From NCBI RefSeq assembly GCF_963576615.1, contig NC_088708.1:7068001-7132000 (forward strand): a stretch of DNA of 64,000 bases, written 5' to 3'. Made by a program: the position numbers and the translations under genes. The notes beneath the pieces were generated by a model, which saw nothing but the letters and a program-made list of their open reading frames with translations, ran no database searches and was not told where the DNA came from. The stretch comes from Watersipora subatra. Its lineage: Eukaryota > Bryozoa > Gymnolaemata > Cheilostomatida > Watersiporidae. This document shows, piece by piece, positions 1 to 12,706 of this stretch (position 1 is the first letter of the stretch; every line of letters begins with the position of its first letter).

Positions 1-3000
1 TCAACTTTCTCACGTTTGATGGAAAGTGACTTGGAAAGCTTGGTGACCTGCACAAGGAACTTGACTGGAAATCCCCCAATGGTCCCTGACTGGTCACCGA
101 GAAGGCGCGAGTGAAGTGGGGCGAATCCAAGCAACGGGTCATTATCCTATAACATGGATCAGCTTTCTACATGCTATGACAGCCTAAACTGTTGCCAGGA
201 TTACAATACATGTGTTAACTCTTTCGCTACGTACTCATTCGTGTAATATGGCTTGGCAAAACATTTGTGCATTGGCAAGAGCATCATGGTGTGACTTTAG
301 TAGGCTTCATGGAAAACGTTTCTGATTAGTCAGTAGTTAATTAATTAGCCTATTGTATCCGTATTAAAACAAGAGGAAACAATTATTTGCATGTGTTGAG
401 CGAGTAGAAAATATGTTTACAATTAATCCTAAGCGAAGTTTCACTTCGCAAAAACTTAATTTTTGATCGCAATTTCTTTTTAGCAATGGCCTGTCCTGTC
501 AGACGGATTACAGCTTCGGAGGTTCATCTAATTTTAGATTTATGGACTATGAGTGATTTTCATGGAACAGCAGTACTACTGAAAGTGATTACTCTATTTT
601 TAGCGGTAATAATATTGCCGTAAGCTGTAATAATATTGATTGTCCAAATCAGACATACCCATGGTCGTAGTGTGAATGACCAACAAGTGTCAGAGCTTAT
701 TCTGCAACACATTTTTGGCTAAAATCTTATGCTGATAAATTTGATATTGAAATATCTTTTTATAGACCGTGCTGTTCAAAAGTTATGACAATTTATACGC
801 GCCCTTGTCAAATATTAGGTTTTACCAAATATGAAATTACAGTATGTCCTGGAAAGGAAATTAATTTGGTAGCAAAAGGGCTAAGTTTCTTATCTACAAT
901 GTAAAAATTCGACCTTACATGGGAAATCGCATTCAACTATAATGAAGGCAAAAGAATAGCAGACAAAGGTGGACAGATACCTGGCAACTACTGTACTTTT
1001 CAGACTATAAACCGCACCCTATATAAGCAGCATCTGCTTTATTTTCAAAAAACGATAATAAAACAATACATAGGCCGCACTTTTTGTATAGGTCGCACAA
1101 CTAATGACAGTGCTTTTTAACATGGCAATAACTTTGCTGGTTAATAAAGAACAGTGCCGTTAGGCACTGTTCCGTATTAACCGACACTTTTTAACCCAGT
1201 GCCTAACGGAACAGTACCACTAGGCATTGTTTCGTTTTTTATTTCACTGCTAGAGGAGCACTAACTGAAGATTCCAGTTAATGCGCCCTAGCGGTGAAAG
1301 AAAAAAACCACAGAATAGCTGCAACCTCTAAACAAGCTGCATGGCTCAAAATATCAGAAAAAAGTAGCAGCTAATAGTCCGAAAAGTACAGTAACTGCAT
1401 GTGTTTTTCATCTGACCCAACTGCCAAGCACTTGATATATAAACCAGTTGCTACCAATACATGACAGGCAGCTTGCTATATTTGTATATGGAGATCTGTC
1501 CTTAAAAGGTAGGATATTATTTTACCTCTGTAAATAGACTAAAATGTTAGTTATAGAGCTAAAATAAACTTTTCATATTCGTTATTAACAGTAAAACAAT
1601 ATTAATTCAGAGATTTATTGTCTCGGAGAATCTTAACAAATGAAGTTGGACAGTTTGAGAATGAGTTTGAGAAATGAGAATTTTAAGCAAGAACATGTGA
1701 AGGTTTGCTACATGTCATGCTTCATGTCGTCGCAAGCTTTAAGCTCACAAGGAGTTGAATAAGTACAGTAAAATATTCTGGGTGCAGCCAGCAGGGCATT
1801 GTAATAATTGTAATTGTTGCTTGGTTTTACTAATCAACAAATAATATATGGAAACAATTTTAGTTTCAATTCTTTGCAATCTGAAAAAAATTTGCTACTT
1901 ATACTGCTAGAATAAATTTCCAAACATTCCGTAAAACCTGTATTTGAGTGCCACCTTTATTTGAATGCCGCCTCTATTTGAGTGCCACTACGGGAAAAGG
2001 GTTGAATTACAATGTCACCCTTTAATCGAACGCCACTTAGATTTGAACGCCATTTCTATTTGACTGGTACTATTTGACATTCTTAATCTTTACGAACCCA
2101 AAATAGCAAGTGATAAATTTTTATGGAAAAGTGTCCACAAAACCGTACCAACAATGACTCAATTACATAGATTACAATTAATTCGTTCATTGTTTCTGTT
2201 CATGTTCGAAGTCTGTTCTCCAACTCAAAGTCTTTAGGTTTTTTCGTTAAAAACTTTGGTTGCAACATGACAAAAACATCTAGTAATTGTATAAGGGCTA
2301 ATAGTAGTTCCTTCTTTAACGCAGCCTTGATACTTCAATGGATATGGAAAAAGGTTTCCGCATTTATGATGAAAAATGTGTTACTATGTATTTTGAGGCT
2401 AATATTTTGAAGCCATTTTGATTAAACGAGGTTTCTCTTTATTTGCGCTAAAAGTTTCTATTCAAAATGGCATCGCAAAAGTTTTTCTCTGCTAAAAAAT
2501 TGTTTGGACACTAATATCAACCAGCTCAACTGTGCAGAAAACGGGTTGAGGTCAGAAGGCATTGTGGAAATTATTGAACAGCCGGAAAAATATGAAATGG
2601 TTCCAAACAGACGCAACAATTGCAACGGAACTGGCTGAGCCTACGATGCTAATATTTTTGTTCTAAAAATGTCAATATTTGTTTTAAAATGTTAATTTTT
2701 GTTTCTGCATGTATTATAGTTATGGTTTGTGTCAATTGTTCTTAAATATATATTTGTAGCATTCAATAGATTATTATCAATCTTATAAATTTGCAGATTT
2801 ATAGCATATTATTTGCGGTAATCTGAACTCAGCTTACAATGAATCCAAGCTCGTAACTCTTGTTCTATCGCACATAAAAATTAAGTTTTGGCTGCAAACT
2901 GTAGCAAACATCGATGAGTGCAATGAGCTGCTATGGAACATTGTTAAATAGAATTATAAAATAAAAATATGCCTTCAAATTTAAAATGCAATAAAAAACT

Positions 3001-6000
3001 TTAAAGCTCCAACGAATTGCAACGCAGGCTATAAGATCGTCGTAGCCAATCTTCAGCTACCACGCATGAAATACTAGAAAAAATGTGCCCAGACTGCCCC
3101 AAAATGCTATAAATATATGTATATATAGCATAAACTTAATTAAACTTATAGCGCACAAAATAAACAAACACCTTCATTTAAAAGTTAGAATGATGAATGT
3201 TGTATATGTTTATTCATAATGAATTTTCTGCGCAACATCTTTTTACCCAACCTGCAACTCCAGGCATTCAGGTAGTACATAAATGAAATGTGATTATAAT
3301 CAACTTAATAGGCGTGAAGCTAACTTCACTTTCCAGGGACACTCACCAGTTGGAGATGACTACTTCTGTGAGGAGGAGATATTGTGCCGGTGTATCGTGC
3401 AGGACGAATTCTGTGTTGGAATGAGGATAGGGGTATTGTATCTTGCAGCCTACGGGACAGAATACTACAACACTTAAGACTTGCTTTAGTAATTGTTAAT
3501 GGTTAAAAGCATTATTAAAGCATATAAACTATTTCCCAAAGTGAAATGAACTTTTCAACCGGATCATAAGTTAGTTAATTGATTTCTATGTTGGTGCATT
3601 AAAATTTAGCTAAATTTTAAATATTTTTGGTGCATATATTGGCAAGCTACCATAAAAATTTCCAGTTGTTTGAATCCATAATTTGTTTGCTTTTCAATTC
3701 AGTAAAAAACAAATGTTTCCATAAACCATGAGAAGGGAATTTCAGGTAATAGCGCAGCTATAAATTCGACCGACAGGAGGAGAGTTAAAGGTTAGCACAA
3801 GATATTATTGCACTAACAGAAACAGCTAGCATCATGGTTTGAATATTTTTGTGTAATTTCAACCAAATCAGCTTTATCAGTTTGATCAGCGTTTGCAAAA
3901 TATCAACTGGCTGCGATGCTACACAATTGCATTAAAGTCTCATTTTTTGAACTCGGATTTTCTAAAAACTATTTGTTCACGTTACTTATTCATAAAAGCA
4001 GAGCATACCTTAATAAGTTTTAAATGTATGACTTCCTAGAATAGCAAATTTTTGGCACAACTTTTTTAATTTCTTACTTATGTAAAAGAAAACTTTTTTG
4101 CAGGCACGCTCCTCAAGATGATACACACAAACCAATGGGTGTAATTTTACAACAAAAATTAAAGTGGGACGCTTAAATACGATGCAGACTTTGTTGGAAT
4201 CCCTGTTGACCTTGCGTTATAATTATCTGTCATTTTGTGCAGCCATAACAACGTAGAATAGCAACTAAGAGGGAGAAATGTATTAGAATGACAGCCAACA
4301 TAAGTGCTTTTTATCTCGTGTTCACACATAATTACAATGGCAGTGACATTTTAATTACATTGCAATGGCATTGCAATTACCATTGCAATTACAATGGCGT
4401 TGCCACTGTAATTCATACGTCTATGATTTGTTGACAAGATGTCACAGCTTGTAACTTGCATTGCTCGTGTTTGTGTCCTCAAACTGATTTTTAGTTCTCC
4501 TAATCTCAAATTTATTCCTGTAAAATGAAATATCAAGATTACATTGCTTTAAATAAATTGCAATGTATCAAGCAATGTAGCAATGTATCAAACAATGTAG
4601 CTTTGTATCAAACAATGTAGCTTTGTATCAAACAATGTAGCATTGTATCAAACAATGTAGCAATGTATCAAGCAATGTAGCATTGTATCAAACAATGTAG
4701 CATTGTATCAAACAATGTAGCAATGTATCAAACAATGTAGCAATGTATCAAACAATGTAGCATTGTATCAAACAATGTAGCATTGTATCAAACAATGTAG
4801 CATTGTATCAAAGAATGTAGCATTGTATCAAAGAATGTAGCTTTGTATCAAACAATGTAGCATTGTATCAAACAATGTAGCAATGTATCAAGCAATGTAG
4901 CAATGTATCAAACAAGGTAGCTTTGTATCAAACAATGTAGCATTGTATCAAACAATGTAGCAATGTATCAAACAATGTAGCATTGTATCAAACAATGTAG
5001 CATTGTATCAAACAATGTAGCCATGTTGTATTAAAACAAATTCAATGTATAAATATGTAAAAATCAATGTAAAACAAAATTACGTGAAAAACTTTATGAA
5101 TTATTAATCGATAAAACGGGCAGTTGACACATCGCCATTACATTAAAACTGAGGAATTGAGAAGAATAGTTGAACGATGGAGATATAGAAATCGTCTACC
5201 ATACAGTAGTTTAAATGAACTTTAAATTAACACGACTCGCTGACATTTATTTGTATCTACACTTTATTTTTATTCATGATTTTTTTAAATTTATCATTAA
5301 TTATCATGGCCAGTTTTTCAACCTTTGCTCATTTCAGGTTTTCAACTCTTACCACTATTTTTACTTCTTCCTCTCAACAACTACTACACTACTTCAGCCT
5401 TCTTCAAAAAATGATTCAAAGATGTTTGTTTATGGCTTTTATGATCCCTTGTCTTAATTTCAGGAGGAATATTGCCTTTTTTTAACTGTTACTATGACAG
5501 GCTTAGTCTTCACGGATGTTATGGTTTTAAACAATTACAGTTAACCCACCATCGACATTAATTCGTTCTAGTGCTGAGATCGTAAGTCGAAAATGTCGTA
5601 TAGAGGGGTGTAGAAACCCATAGTAATTATCTAATGCAAACCCCCCAACCGTTAAAAAAACATCAAAATGTTATATACCTACTGTACCTAGGAAAAATCA
5701 GCGTCAAAATAGTATGCTAACCATGGTAACTTAAAATTTATAGTAAATATTATATTAAACACTAGAATGCCCAATAAATTCGATATCGTTTCACTTGTGC
5801 AAGATCGCAAGGTGAAAAACCCTCAAACAGGGATGTAACGACCGGGATCGACTGTAAGAGGAGGGTACAGTGCACCGCAGGTTATGACATTCCGCTTTTA
5901 CGGTTTTTACAGTGAGTGAAATATATCGAATTTATTGTGCTTTCTAGCGTTTAATATAATATTTACTATAAATGTTAAGTTACTGAAGTTAATATACTAT

Positions 6001-6667
6001 TTTGATGCTAATTTTTAATATATACAGTATGCATATATATATGACTTTAAGGTTTTTACAATAGGGGTGTTTGGATTAGATAACTACTATGAGTTTCTAT
6101 ACCTTTCTGTATGACATATTAATGACATATAATTAATGTCGCATGGTAGGGTCCGCTGTATAATGAAAGGTTTAGTATTAATCGATCAACATATAGCCAA
6201 GCTATGCGAACAAAAAGCTTTATGTTTATGAAGACATCTTACTGCACGTGATTGAGATTAGGCCTAAGAAGCTGGCACTCCCCTTGAAACAACTCAAAAG
6301 CTTTAACAAAAGTTTTATGAAGTTTAAGATGTGCCTCTCATAAAATATAATTCTTGAGCTAAGTACTTGTTCTATCAGCCTTCCATCTATATACATGAAG
6401 CTATCAAAGTCAATTGATCAGTTTGGTCTAAAATTACTCTCATAAACTCTTTGGTTGTAGAAGGCGCTATGCTCAGTTTCTGCCATAAACATTCTCTATG
6501 CATTATAGATAGGAGGCTTGCCTACCTGTTAGAGAGCACTTCGTAGTCAGGTACTGTATGTGTGCCCAGACCTGCCCTATCAAATGTTATTCTGTATGTG
6601 TTGTTCATTGTGTCAACAGCGTCGATGGTGCCAGCATAGAGCCCATCCTGAGGGCTTCTCAGCAGCG
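1..6667 (-). CDS. LIN9: LIN9 homologue (MuvB/DREAM complex subunit), 3 internal exons, partial
   Basis: LIN9 is a nuclear scaffold of the MuvB core, which joins E2F/RB-family or B-MYB proteins to control cell-cycle genes. Exons in transcript order are 6526-6667, 3347-3449 and 1-146 (continuing off the left edge). The first reads AGTIDAVDT, then ITFDRAGLGTHTVPDYEVLS, the conserved block just after the DIRP domain. The second gives DTIPLSSF and IRPARY, matching the LIN9 segment after VLSNEP. The third gives DPLLG, then GGFPVKFLVQVTKLSKSL, the start of the conserved coiled-coil region. Acceptors and donors are consensus AG/GT, and phases agree (1 in, 2 out; 2 in, 0 out; 0 in). The DIRP domain and N-terminus should lie upstream (higher coordinates), but I found no matching exon before the P-like element or the next gene. 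They may lie farther off, have diverged, or be lost. Family assignment is very secure; completeness is not. Confidence 0.92.
1149..1240. repeat. Palindrome cluster (inverted repeat, GTGCC/GGCAC)
   Basis: AACAGTGCC and GGCACTGTT form a perfect 9-bp stem with a 4-base loop (about 1149-1170). Two related inverted words follow (CAGTGCCTAACGGAACAG and a diverged third copy). This is probably the foldback end of a small DNA transposon. Confidence 0.6.
1245..1415 (-). mobile_element. Helitron-like remnant
   Basis: The words GTTAATGCGCCCTAG and TAATAGTCCGAAAAGTAC recur in the same order in the 5' terminal region of the nearly complete Helitron at 43856-47634 (positions 47509-47560). This is a decayed fragment of the same family, with no coding capacity seen. 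Confidence 0.55.
1930..3075 (-). mobile_element. 1.4-kb TIR element family, copy 1 (reversed, truncated)
   Basis: Starts with GTAAAACCTGTATTTGAGTG and continues with the same internal landmarks as the other four copies, in reverse orientation (for example TAGGTTTTTTCGTTAAAAAC near 2236). It loses similarity near 3070, so the far terminal repeat is missing. No transposase reading frame is visible; it is a non-autonomous element. Confidence 0.7.
4330..4415. repeat. CAATG-rich quasi-palindrome
   Basis: TTACAATGGCAGTG and CACTGTAATT arms bracket repeated TTGCAATTAC/GTAATTGCAA words. It is a small foldback directly upstream of the CAATGTA satellite and shares its CAATG core. Confidence 0.5.
4561..5020. 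repeat. 20-bp satellite, 23 copies
   Basis: The unit CAATGTATCAAACAATGTAG repeats 23 times in perfect 20-bp register without an indel. Variants are mostly single substitutions (CATTGTATCA, CTTTGTATCA, AGCAATG). It lies within a LIN9 intron. Confidence 0.93.
5536..6160. mobile_element. Palindromic MITE, pogo/Tigger-like termini
   Basis: Two arms of roughly 290 bp (5536-5830 and 5885-6160) are inverted copies of each other. Shared words include AGTAAATATTATATTAAAC and AATAAATTCGATAT. Ends read TACAGTTAACCC and, inverted, TACAGCGGACCC, with a TA at each tip as in Tc1/mariner-pogo insertions. There is no coding capacity. The superfamily is inferred from the tips only. Confidence 0.7.
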
Positions 6668-6817
6668 CTGTTCAAACATGACAACAAATGAACAGTAAAT
6701 GATGTAAGAAATACTGACAGAACAAAACGCGCAAGTAGGTGAGGTTGTTTGCATGCAAATTGGTTTTTTCCAACAATACCATCCATATACAATGTATGTA
6801 TGTACCTTATAATATAT

Positions 6818-8133
6818 ACTGTAAAACCTCTATTTGAATGTCATGGCACTCAATTTTTCAAAACTTCCCCTGTAGTGGCGTTTTATTAGAGGTGACATTC
6901 AAATACAGGGTGGCATTGTAATTTTCAAATAGCTTGCCAGAATTTTGGAAAGCTAAATTTAACCCTTTTACAGGCGAAGCGAATGTCGCCTTATATTATG
7001 CACTCTCATTTGAGCTGAGCCACATTAACCCTTTTTTGTGTGCGATAAATCTGCTATCACTTACCTCCAACTTGTTGTAGATCTCTAAATAAAAATGCAT
7101 TAGGAAGCTGAGAAATCTCTCTATCAGTTGATATCTGTTGCTTGCAATTTACCTATTATAGCTTTACCGTTCTTATAGCTTTCGTTGCAATTTGTTGGAG
7201 CTTCAAAGTTTTTTGTTTCATTTTAAATTAGAAGGCATATTTTTATTCTATAACTATATTTTAAGAATGTTTAAAGCTCATTGCACTCATTGATATGTCT
7301 GCTACAGTTTGCAGCTAAGACAGGCTTTTAATGTGCAATAGAAAAGGAGTTATGAGCGTTGATCCATTGTAAGCTGAGTTAAGATAACCACTCTGATACT
7401 ATCAAATATGCTGTAAGTCTGCAAATTTGAAAGTTATATTATGATAATCTATCAACTGCTACAAATCTCTAGAGAAGAACCAGTGACATAAACAAACCAT
7501 AATTATAATAAATGAAAAAACCAAAATTAACATTTTGAAACAAAAATATTTGAGTCGTTTGCTCGACAGGTGACGTTCTGATTGTTGCTTTCATATGGAA
7601 TCATTTTAACTTCTTCTGGCTGTTCAATATTTTTTCCACAGTCTCTGCTGACCTCAGCTCTTGTTCCGCACTCCAGAACTAGTCGATATTAACGCCCAAA
7701 CAACTTTGTCAACAACGTAAAAACTTTTACACGTTGCTATTTGGAAAACCTTTCACGAAAATAATGTTAAAACGTTAGTCTGAAAATAGCTGAACAGATT
7801 CCTTCATAATTGCTAAACTGTTTTTACACATGTCAAAGTATCAAGACCGTGTTAAACAAAGAACTACTATTAGTCTAATAAAGTTATTATTTCTATGGCA
7901 TTGGTGTCTAAGTTTTAAAGAACAACCGCAAGCATTGGAGTTAGAAAATGGACACCGGAACCCGAACAAAAACTATGAACAAAATAATTGTTATTGATAT
8001 AATCGAGAAATAATTAGGGCCATTTTGTGGACACTTTTCAACTGATCACTTTCTATTATGGGTTCGTAAAAATCAAAGAATGTAAAGGTGGCATTCAAAT
8101 AAAGGTGGCATTCAAATAGAGGTTTTTGGTAGT
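6818..8133 (+). mobile_element. 1.4-kb TIR element family, copy 2
   Basis: Begins TACTGTAAAACCTCTATTTG and ends with the inverted form TCAAATAGAGGTTTTTGGTA. Both ends carry repeated sub-terminal words (GTGGCATTCAAATA). Internal landmarks match the copies at 34797, 43426, 61919 and 1930. No protein is encoded; it is a non-autonomous DNA transposon, possibly with TA target duplication. Confidence 0.75.
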
Positions 8134-9522
8134 AAATTTTCGTAAATGAGGCAGGTTGAAATTATTGACATCTAGGTTTTTGTTGACTTCTGTTGGTACA
8201 TAAAATAACATGCGTACACAAAAAGATAGACTGACCGCAAGCATGTAAACAAGGTGGATATTTTTAACATACATTATTTTTGCAACTGCCACATTCTCAC
8301 CAAACTGCTAAGATAGTTTTACCCAAGCAACTGTTAAAAACAAAGCTTAGTGCAGTGGAACTTTTAAAACTTAAAGAAGTAATTCATTCCGAAAGTTATT
8401 CCATATGTAGACAATTTCGCAAGTAGAAACTGATTTCACCACATAAATGCACCAAGCCCGTTCCAAGCCCCCAAAAAGTTCAGATATAACATTAGTATTA
8501 TTTTCAAATAGATGCAATGGTTAAAACCTATAACAAATATAGATTTCAATTCTCACAGAATCAATAGAACAAGTACACATGAACAGAAAAACAGAACAAT
8601 AACGAATAAAAATTATGAAAAGCATATTTGTTTATTTACATTTGGCTGTCTAGACAAGGCTAAGCGAAGACCACGGGAACTGGGAGGAAGCAGCCAAAAG
8701 AGGTAAGTGTTGTACTGTTGTCTTAGTTTTGTTTTGCTCAGAATAAATACTGGGCATGGCATAAATGCTTTCCCTGAAACAAAAACAGAATCAACTGACT
8801 GCATAGTTCAACATCTGTGTGAAATGTACAAAACATGACTTCCTGCTAGTTTACAAATACTAATCTTTGTTTATTGTAGACTTGCCTACATATACATAAT
8901 AGCATGTATATAGAGGATGAGTTGCACTGATTGCTATTCCTGTTTTATACATTTATTCCATAGAAGGACTGATGCAATGACAGCCCAATATAACAGTAAA
9001 CTGCTATTGCAATGCCAGACGTCAAAAAATATAAAATTGGGTCGTACATGTTGGCGAACCTGCTGAACTATGTTCACTGTAAAGCACTTTACCAATTTTT
9101 GGTATTTGGCCAATATTTGTAAAAAAAATTTTAAAGAGTGCAAAATTTTTGTTAAAAGTCATGAACTCTTTATATCGATTTGAATTTGATTTAAAGTTTA
9201 GAGAGCAAACTTCCTCATTTATACATAATGCTTTTGTAGATTAGTTGCCGTTCTCGTTGACAGTGTGAACACCTATGCTTGAAAATCAGAATGAGATTAT
9301 ATTTTGTACACTGTTGTCCTATCTCCTATTCAGCTTCAAAATTTAAATCTATGAATTATATCGCTGTTGCAAGTGGACTATGGGTAGAAGCTGTGGCAGC
9401 ATCACTTTCTGCCAGAAAGATAACCTAGTTGGGGTAAACTAACAACTAAGGGTTAAATAGTTGCCTCATATCAAATGTTTGATTTAGTGTTTTAAGCGAT
9501 CCTTTTTAGCAGTGCCATTCAC

Positions 9523-9532
9523 GCGCACAAAC
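9523..9532 (+). repeat. Target-site duplication, left copy
   Basis: GCGCACAAAC immediately left of the P-like element's inverted repeat; the identical word lies immediately right of the element. Confidence 0.85.
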
Positions 9533-12500
9533 ATTGAACTTAAAACCCCTGGAATGGCAAGAGGTCATTCGCGAGTACGGAAATCCGGTCGACGCCATTA
9601 TCAGTTAATGTTCAAGTCAATTTCATTGTGTTCAATGTGAGAAAGAAATCTAATTTCAGATTTAACAGCTATGGAAGGTCACGAATACACCGCTCAATCA
9701 AAGGAACAGACTACTGAGATTGCTACTAATAATTTATGTATGAGAGATAAGGGTGTAGGTGCACAGTGCTATTGCTATTCCATGAACTGCAAAAACCGCA
9801 AGAATGGACTTTTAAAGGAAAAGGCATGACATTTCACAAGTGAGTCACTTCTACTACTAGTTCTGTTACTATTGCTCAAGTCTACGACTACTAATAGTTG
9901 TGCTACTACTAGTTAGTACTGCCACTAGTTAGTTCTACTACACTAGTCACTGGGTGAGTGAGAGTTGATCAGTGTCACTACTGAGTGTACGAGTTTGACT
10001 GTATTTTGTCGGTGATTAGATAAATTTATAAGCTAGTGAGTGAAATGTTCTTCCTTCAGAACGAAGGTTTTTTATTATTTAAATTTTGAATTTTTTTATA
10101 ATAATATTTTGGAACTACAACCCATTAGGTTATTTCTAAATATTTATATTTGAAGGAAGTGTTTGTCGTGCTTATAATATTATTTATTGTTGTACCTGGA
10201 TCTAGCTAGCAGTAAGGAGATAAGAGTAATAATACTATTGTTATTACTACTGTTGCTAACTAACTACTACAGTTTCATTTTAATTTTTAGATTTCCAAAC
10301 AAAGCAACTGAGAACTCTCGTTATTTACAATGGTATCGCAACCGCAGAAGAGTGAATAAGCCTGATCCTTGAGCACTTATCTGCAACGAACATTTCAATG
10401 ATCCATGTTTTAACAGCAGGTTAAAACGTTCGACTGAAGCCATTTAAAGGTAATATTTTTCAATGTTGAATGATACTTTTCAATGATTAAATTTAAAACC
10501 ATATTGTCAAGCACAGTGCTGCAAGGTTGCTCAACTTAAAGTAGCTATTATCTAAAAAAAATTTAGAAACCTCAAACAGCACCCAAAACAGTGACAGCTG
10601 CCACAGCAAGTGCCTATGAATATGTCTGCAGCTTAGCAGTTGTGTGATCTGTTCTCTGTGATTCTTCATCTTCGTTTCTGGGATTTAATGTCCAACGCAT
10701 AAATTATGCTGTCCTTTTTATCAAATGTTAACTGTGTAAATGTTTTTTTCATTTCCTAGTTGTTGTAATAAAACTACATAATACTCCTGCAAATCATAAA
10801 TTCCAAATTGATAGCAATAACTTGCAATTTAGAACATAAAACATCTTTTTGGAACAAAAAAAATCGATTTAAATAAAAAAAAATCAAATAAAACAATAGA
10901 AATCGATTTTTTGATTTAAAAAAAATTATCAATTTTTAACAACCCTGCCTACAACACAACAGGGTAAGACGTGGTGAATCTTTTCATATCAAATAACGGT
11001 AATGTGAATTTTGTTGCAAGTCAACCATTAAGCTTTATGCCTAAGATGGGTGTGAATGACTTCCAGTGAAAATTGCTACATTTTCATTTTATATAGCGAT
11101 ATGGTAGCATTTTGAGCTGTTTTATTTTCATTTATTTTATTACTTGTATGGTTGTTTATTAAGGGTACTATGTTTATGTGAATAAGACATTCATTTTTGT
11201 TGATTTTATGTAATTGTTATAATTGATGCTTTTGTTTAGGGGGTTGGAATAATAATCCTACTGTTACTCAGTTTAAGGCTACCTTCGCAGACTTATCATC
11301 AAATGTGGTGCAGAATCAGATGCTAGTAAGACAGGTAATGTTACTGCTCAAAACGAGATTCTCATCATACAGGCTACTCCAGAAGTTGATCAGTTTGTCG
11401 AACTCAATGATTTCAGATGTCAAATTTCTGTTATAGGTAACAGTATAGTCTATATAGCTGGCTACATTGTGCAAAAGCTAACTAAAGTGCTGTCGTGACA
11501 TTGGCCGTCAGTTGCTGGTTACCACTAAGTCAAATATCCAGTACCGACATCTCTATACTCTACTCAAGCTACAAAACAATGGAGGATTGGTGCGTCCATC
11601 AGACGATGTCATCAGGATCCTGCTAGTTGCAGATCAATACTTTCGTATTTATACAAAGCCAGATCCACTCCATTGTGTGGTGTATTTTATCAGTAGTGTA
11701 AGGTCTAGTGATTTGTTATGCTTTGGGAAACACCTTACGGATACGGCAGATGGCATATCCAACCACTGTGTCATTGATGAAAAACTTAATTCAGTCGTTT
11801 TATGATCTCCGACAGCATCATTATGCTAAAATCCTACACTCAAACTGCAAGGTGCATCTTTGTGGCATACAATACTAAAGTAGTACTTTTTAAAGGCCAG
11901 TAACAATATAATCACTGTAATATTCATCTGCAGCTGTTGTTGTGCTATTATTCCTAATCTAATTTAGTTCTAAGAAACTGATGCACCTTGGCTCAATATT
12001 CAGTGGTATACAAATCTCCTTTTACACAGTTTCTGTAACGTGTATGTATAAGTTTAATCATCTGATTACACTAATTCCTGCATTTCCTTGTTTGCATTAT
12101 TTTGATTATTCTCTATTACAACGGTTTTTAATTTCCGTTTAGTTGTTGCAGTAGTTCATTCCATCTTTTACAAATACTGTATTATACATATCATACATTC
12201 ATAAGCTATTATCACTTAAATCTTGAAAACAGTTTCTGTTTTGGCAGCATACCTATGTGTTGTTTTTATCGAAATACTTCATGTGCTAAGTTTTTCCATA
12301 TGCATTTATGCATATGTAATATAAATTTTAATATAATGGAACAGTTGTTATTTGCCTGAATATATCATTTGCTGGGTTTATGCATTTGTAATACAACAGT
12401 TTGTATGAGTAACATGGTCGACGAAAATTTATTATACATCTACTTATCATTTGATATATCCCACTCCATATGTTATAAATAGGTTTTCTTCTATCAGGGC

Positions 12501-12706
12501 ACTCTAAACGTTGTGTAGGAGTAGCTTTCATTAACACCCAGCTGGAAAATAACTATTCAATATGTACATTTCTGTCATTTTTCACCGTTTGTTTACAAAC
12601 GGAACTAGCATTCGATTAGCTCTCCAATATGGCGCATACGTTTACGTATTATTATCAACGTAAAAGTCACGTGATTGCCATTCCAGGGGTTTTAATTAAG
12701 TTCAAT
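9533..12706 (+). mobile_element. P-element-like THAP transposon, degenerate
   Basis: A 3.17-kb element bounded by terminal inverted repeats. The left end reads ATTGAACTTAAAACCCCTGG then AATGGCAA. The right end is the inverse with a 4-base insertion. A perfect 10-bp direct repeat, GCGCACAAAC, flanks it. It encodes the broken THAP transposase described in the next entry. P superfamily elements typically make 8-bp duplications, so 10 bp is slightly long; the last two bases may be chance. A half copy of the TTAA MITE (about 10947-11036) and A-rich tracts sit inside. It lies between the metalloprotease gene and the LIN9 exons. Confidence 0.85.
9672..11830 (+). pseudogene. P-element/THAP9-like transposase pseudogene
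   Basis: The first exon (about 9672-9840) starts at a Met codon and shows the THAP zinc-finger opening CYCYSMNCKNR (C-x4-C). A 1-bp frameshift precedes the motif read as MTFHK. After a GTGAGT...TTTTTAG intron the next exon (about 10288-10445) gives RFPNKATENS, LQWYRNRRRV and, after an in-frame TGA where Trp is expected, ICNEHFNDPCF. That supplies the C-x2-H half of the finger. Farther on (11240-11805) come NNNPTVTQFKATF, IVYIAGYIVQKL and NGGLVRPSDDV, typical of the C-terminal part of P/THAP9 transposases. The frames are interrupted by shifts, so no intact enzyme is encoded. The RNase-H-like core between the THAP and C-terminal blocks was not located. Confidence 0.8.

Larger units (their letters stand above)
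147..3346. other. LIN9 intron, repeat-filled
   Basis: This intron separates the two left-most LIN9 exons. It holds a Helitron-like remnant, a palindrome cluster near 1150 and a reversed, truncated copy of the 1.4-kb TIR element. The stretch 147-1100 is AT-rich and I see no coding signal in it. Segments near 1010-1110 contain repeated TAGGCCGCAC/TAGGTCGCAC words that look like a decayed transposon end, not further identified. Confidence 0.6.
3450..6525. other. LIN9 intron with satellite and palindromic MITE
   Basis: Between the two right-hand LIN9 exons. Apart from the repeats listed separately (foldback at 4330, satellite at 4561, palindromic MITE at 5536), the sequence is AT-rich with only short chance open frames. 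A T/C-rich tract near 5215-5490 is low complexity. Confidence 0.6.
6668..9532. other. Interval upstream of the first LIN9 exon seen
   Basis: Contains TIR-element copy 2 (6818-8133) and then 1.4 kb of AT-rich sequence without recognisable coding. The missing LIN9 DIRP exons would be expected here if introns were short, but none was seen on the minus strand. Confidence 0.5.

Noticed and set aside
3283..3477. 64-codon plus-strand open frame
   Set aside because: It is the shadow of the minus-strand LIN9 exon at 3347-3449.
5215..5485. Two overlapping plus-strand frames rich in Phe/Tyr/Ser
   Set aside because: Low-complexity T/C-rich tract within a LIN9 intron; no domain.
8654..8702. Possible small plus-strand exon (acceptor GGCTGTCTAG, donor AGAGGTAAGTG, basic peptide)
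   Set aside because: Good splice sites, but only 49 bp, no recognisable family and no partner exons on the plus strand.
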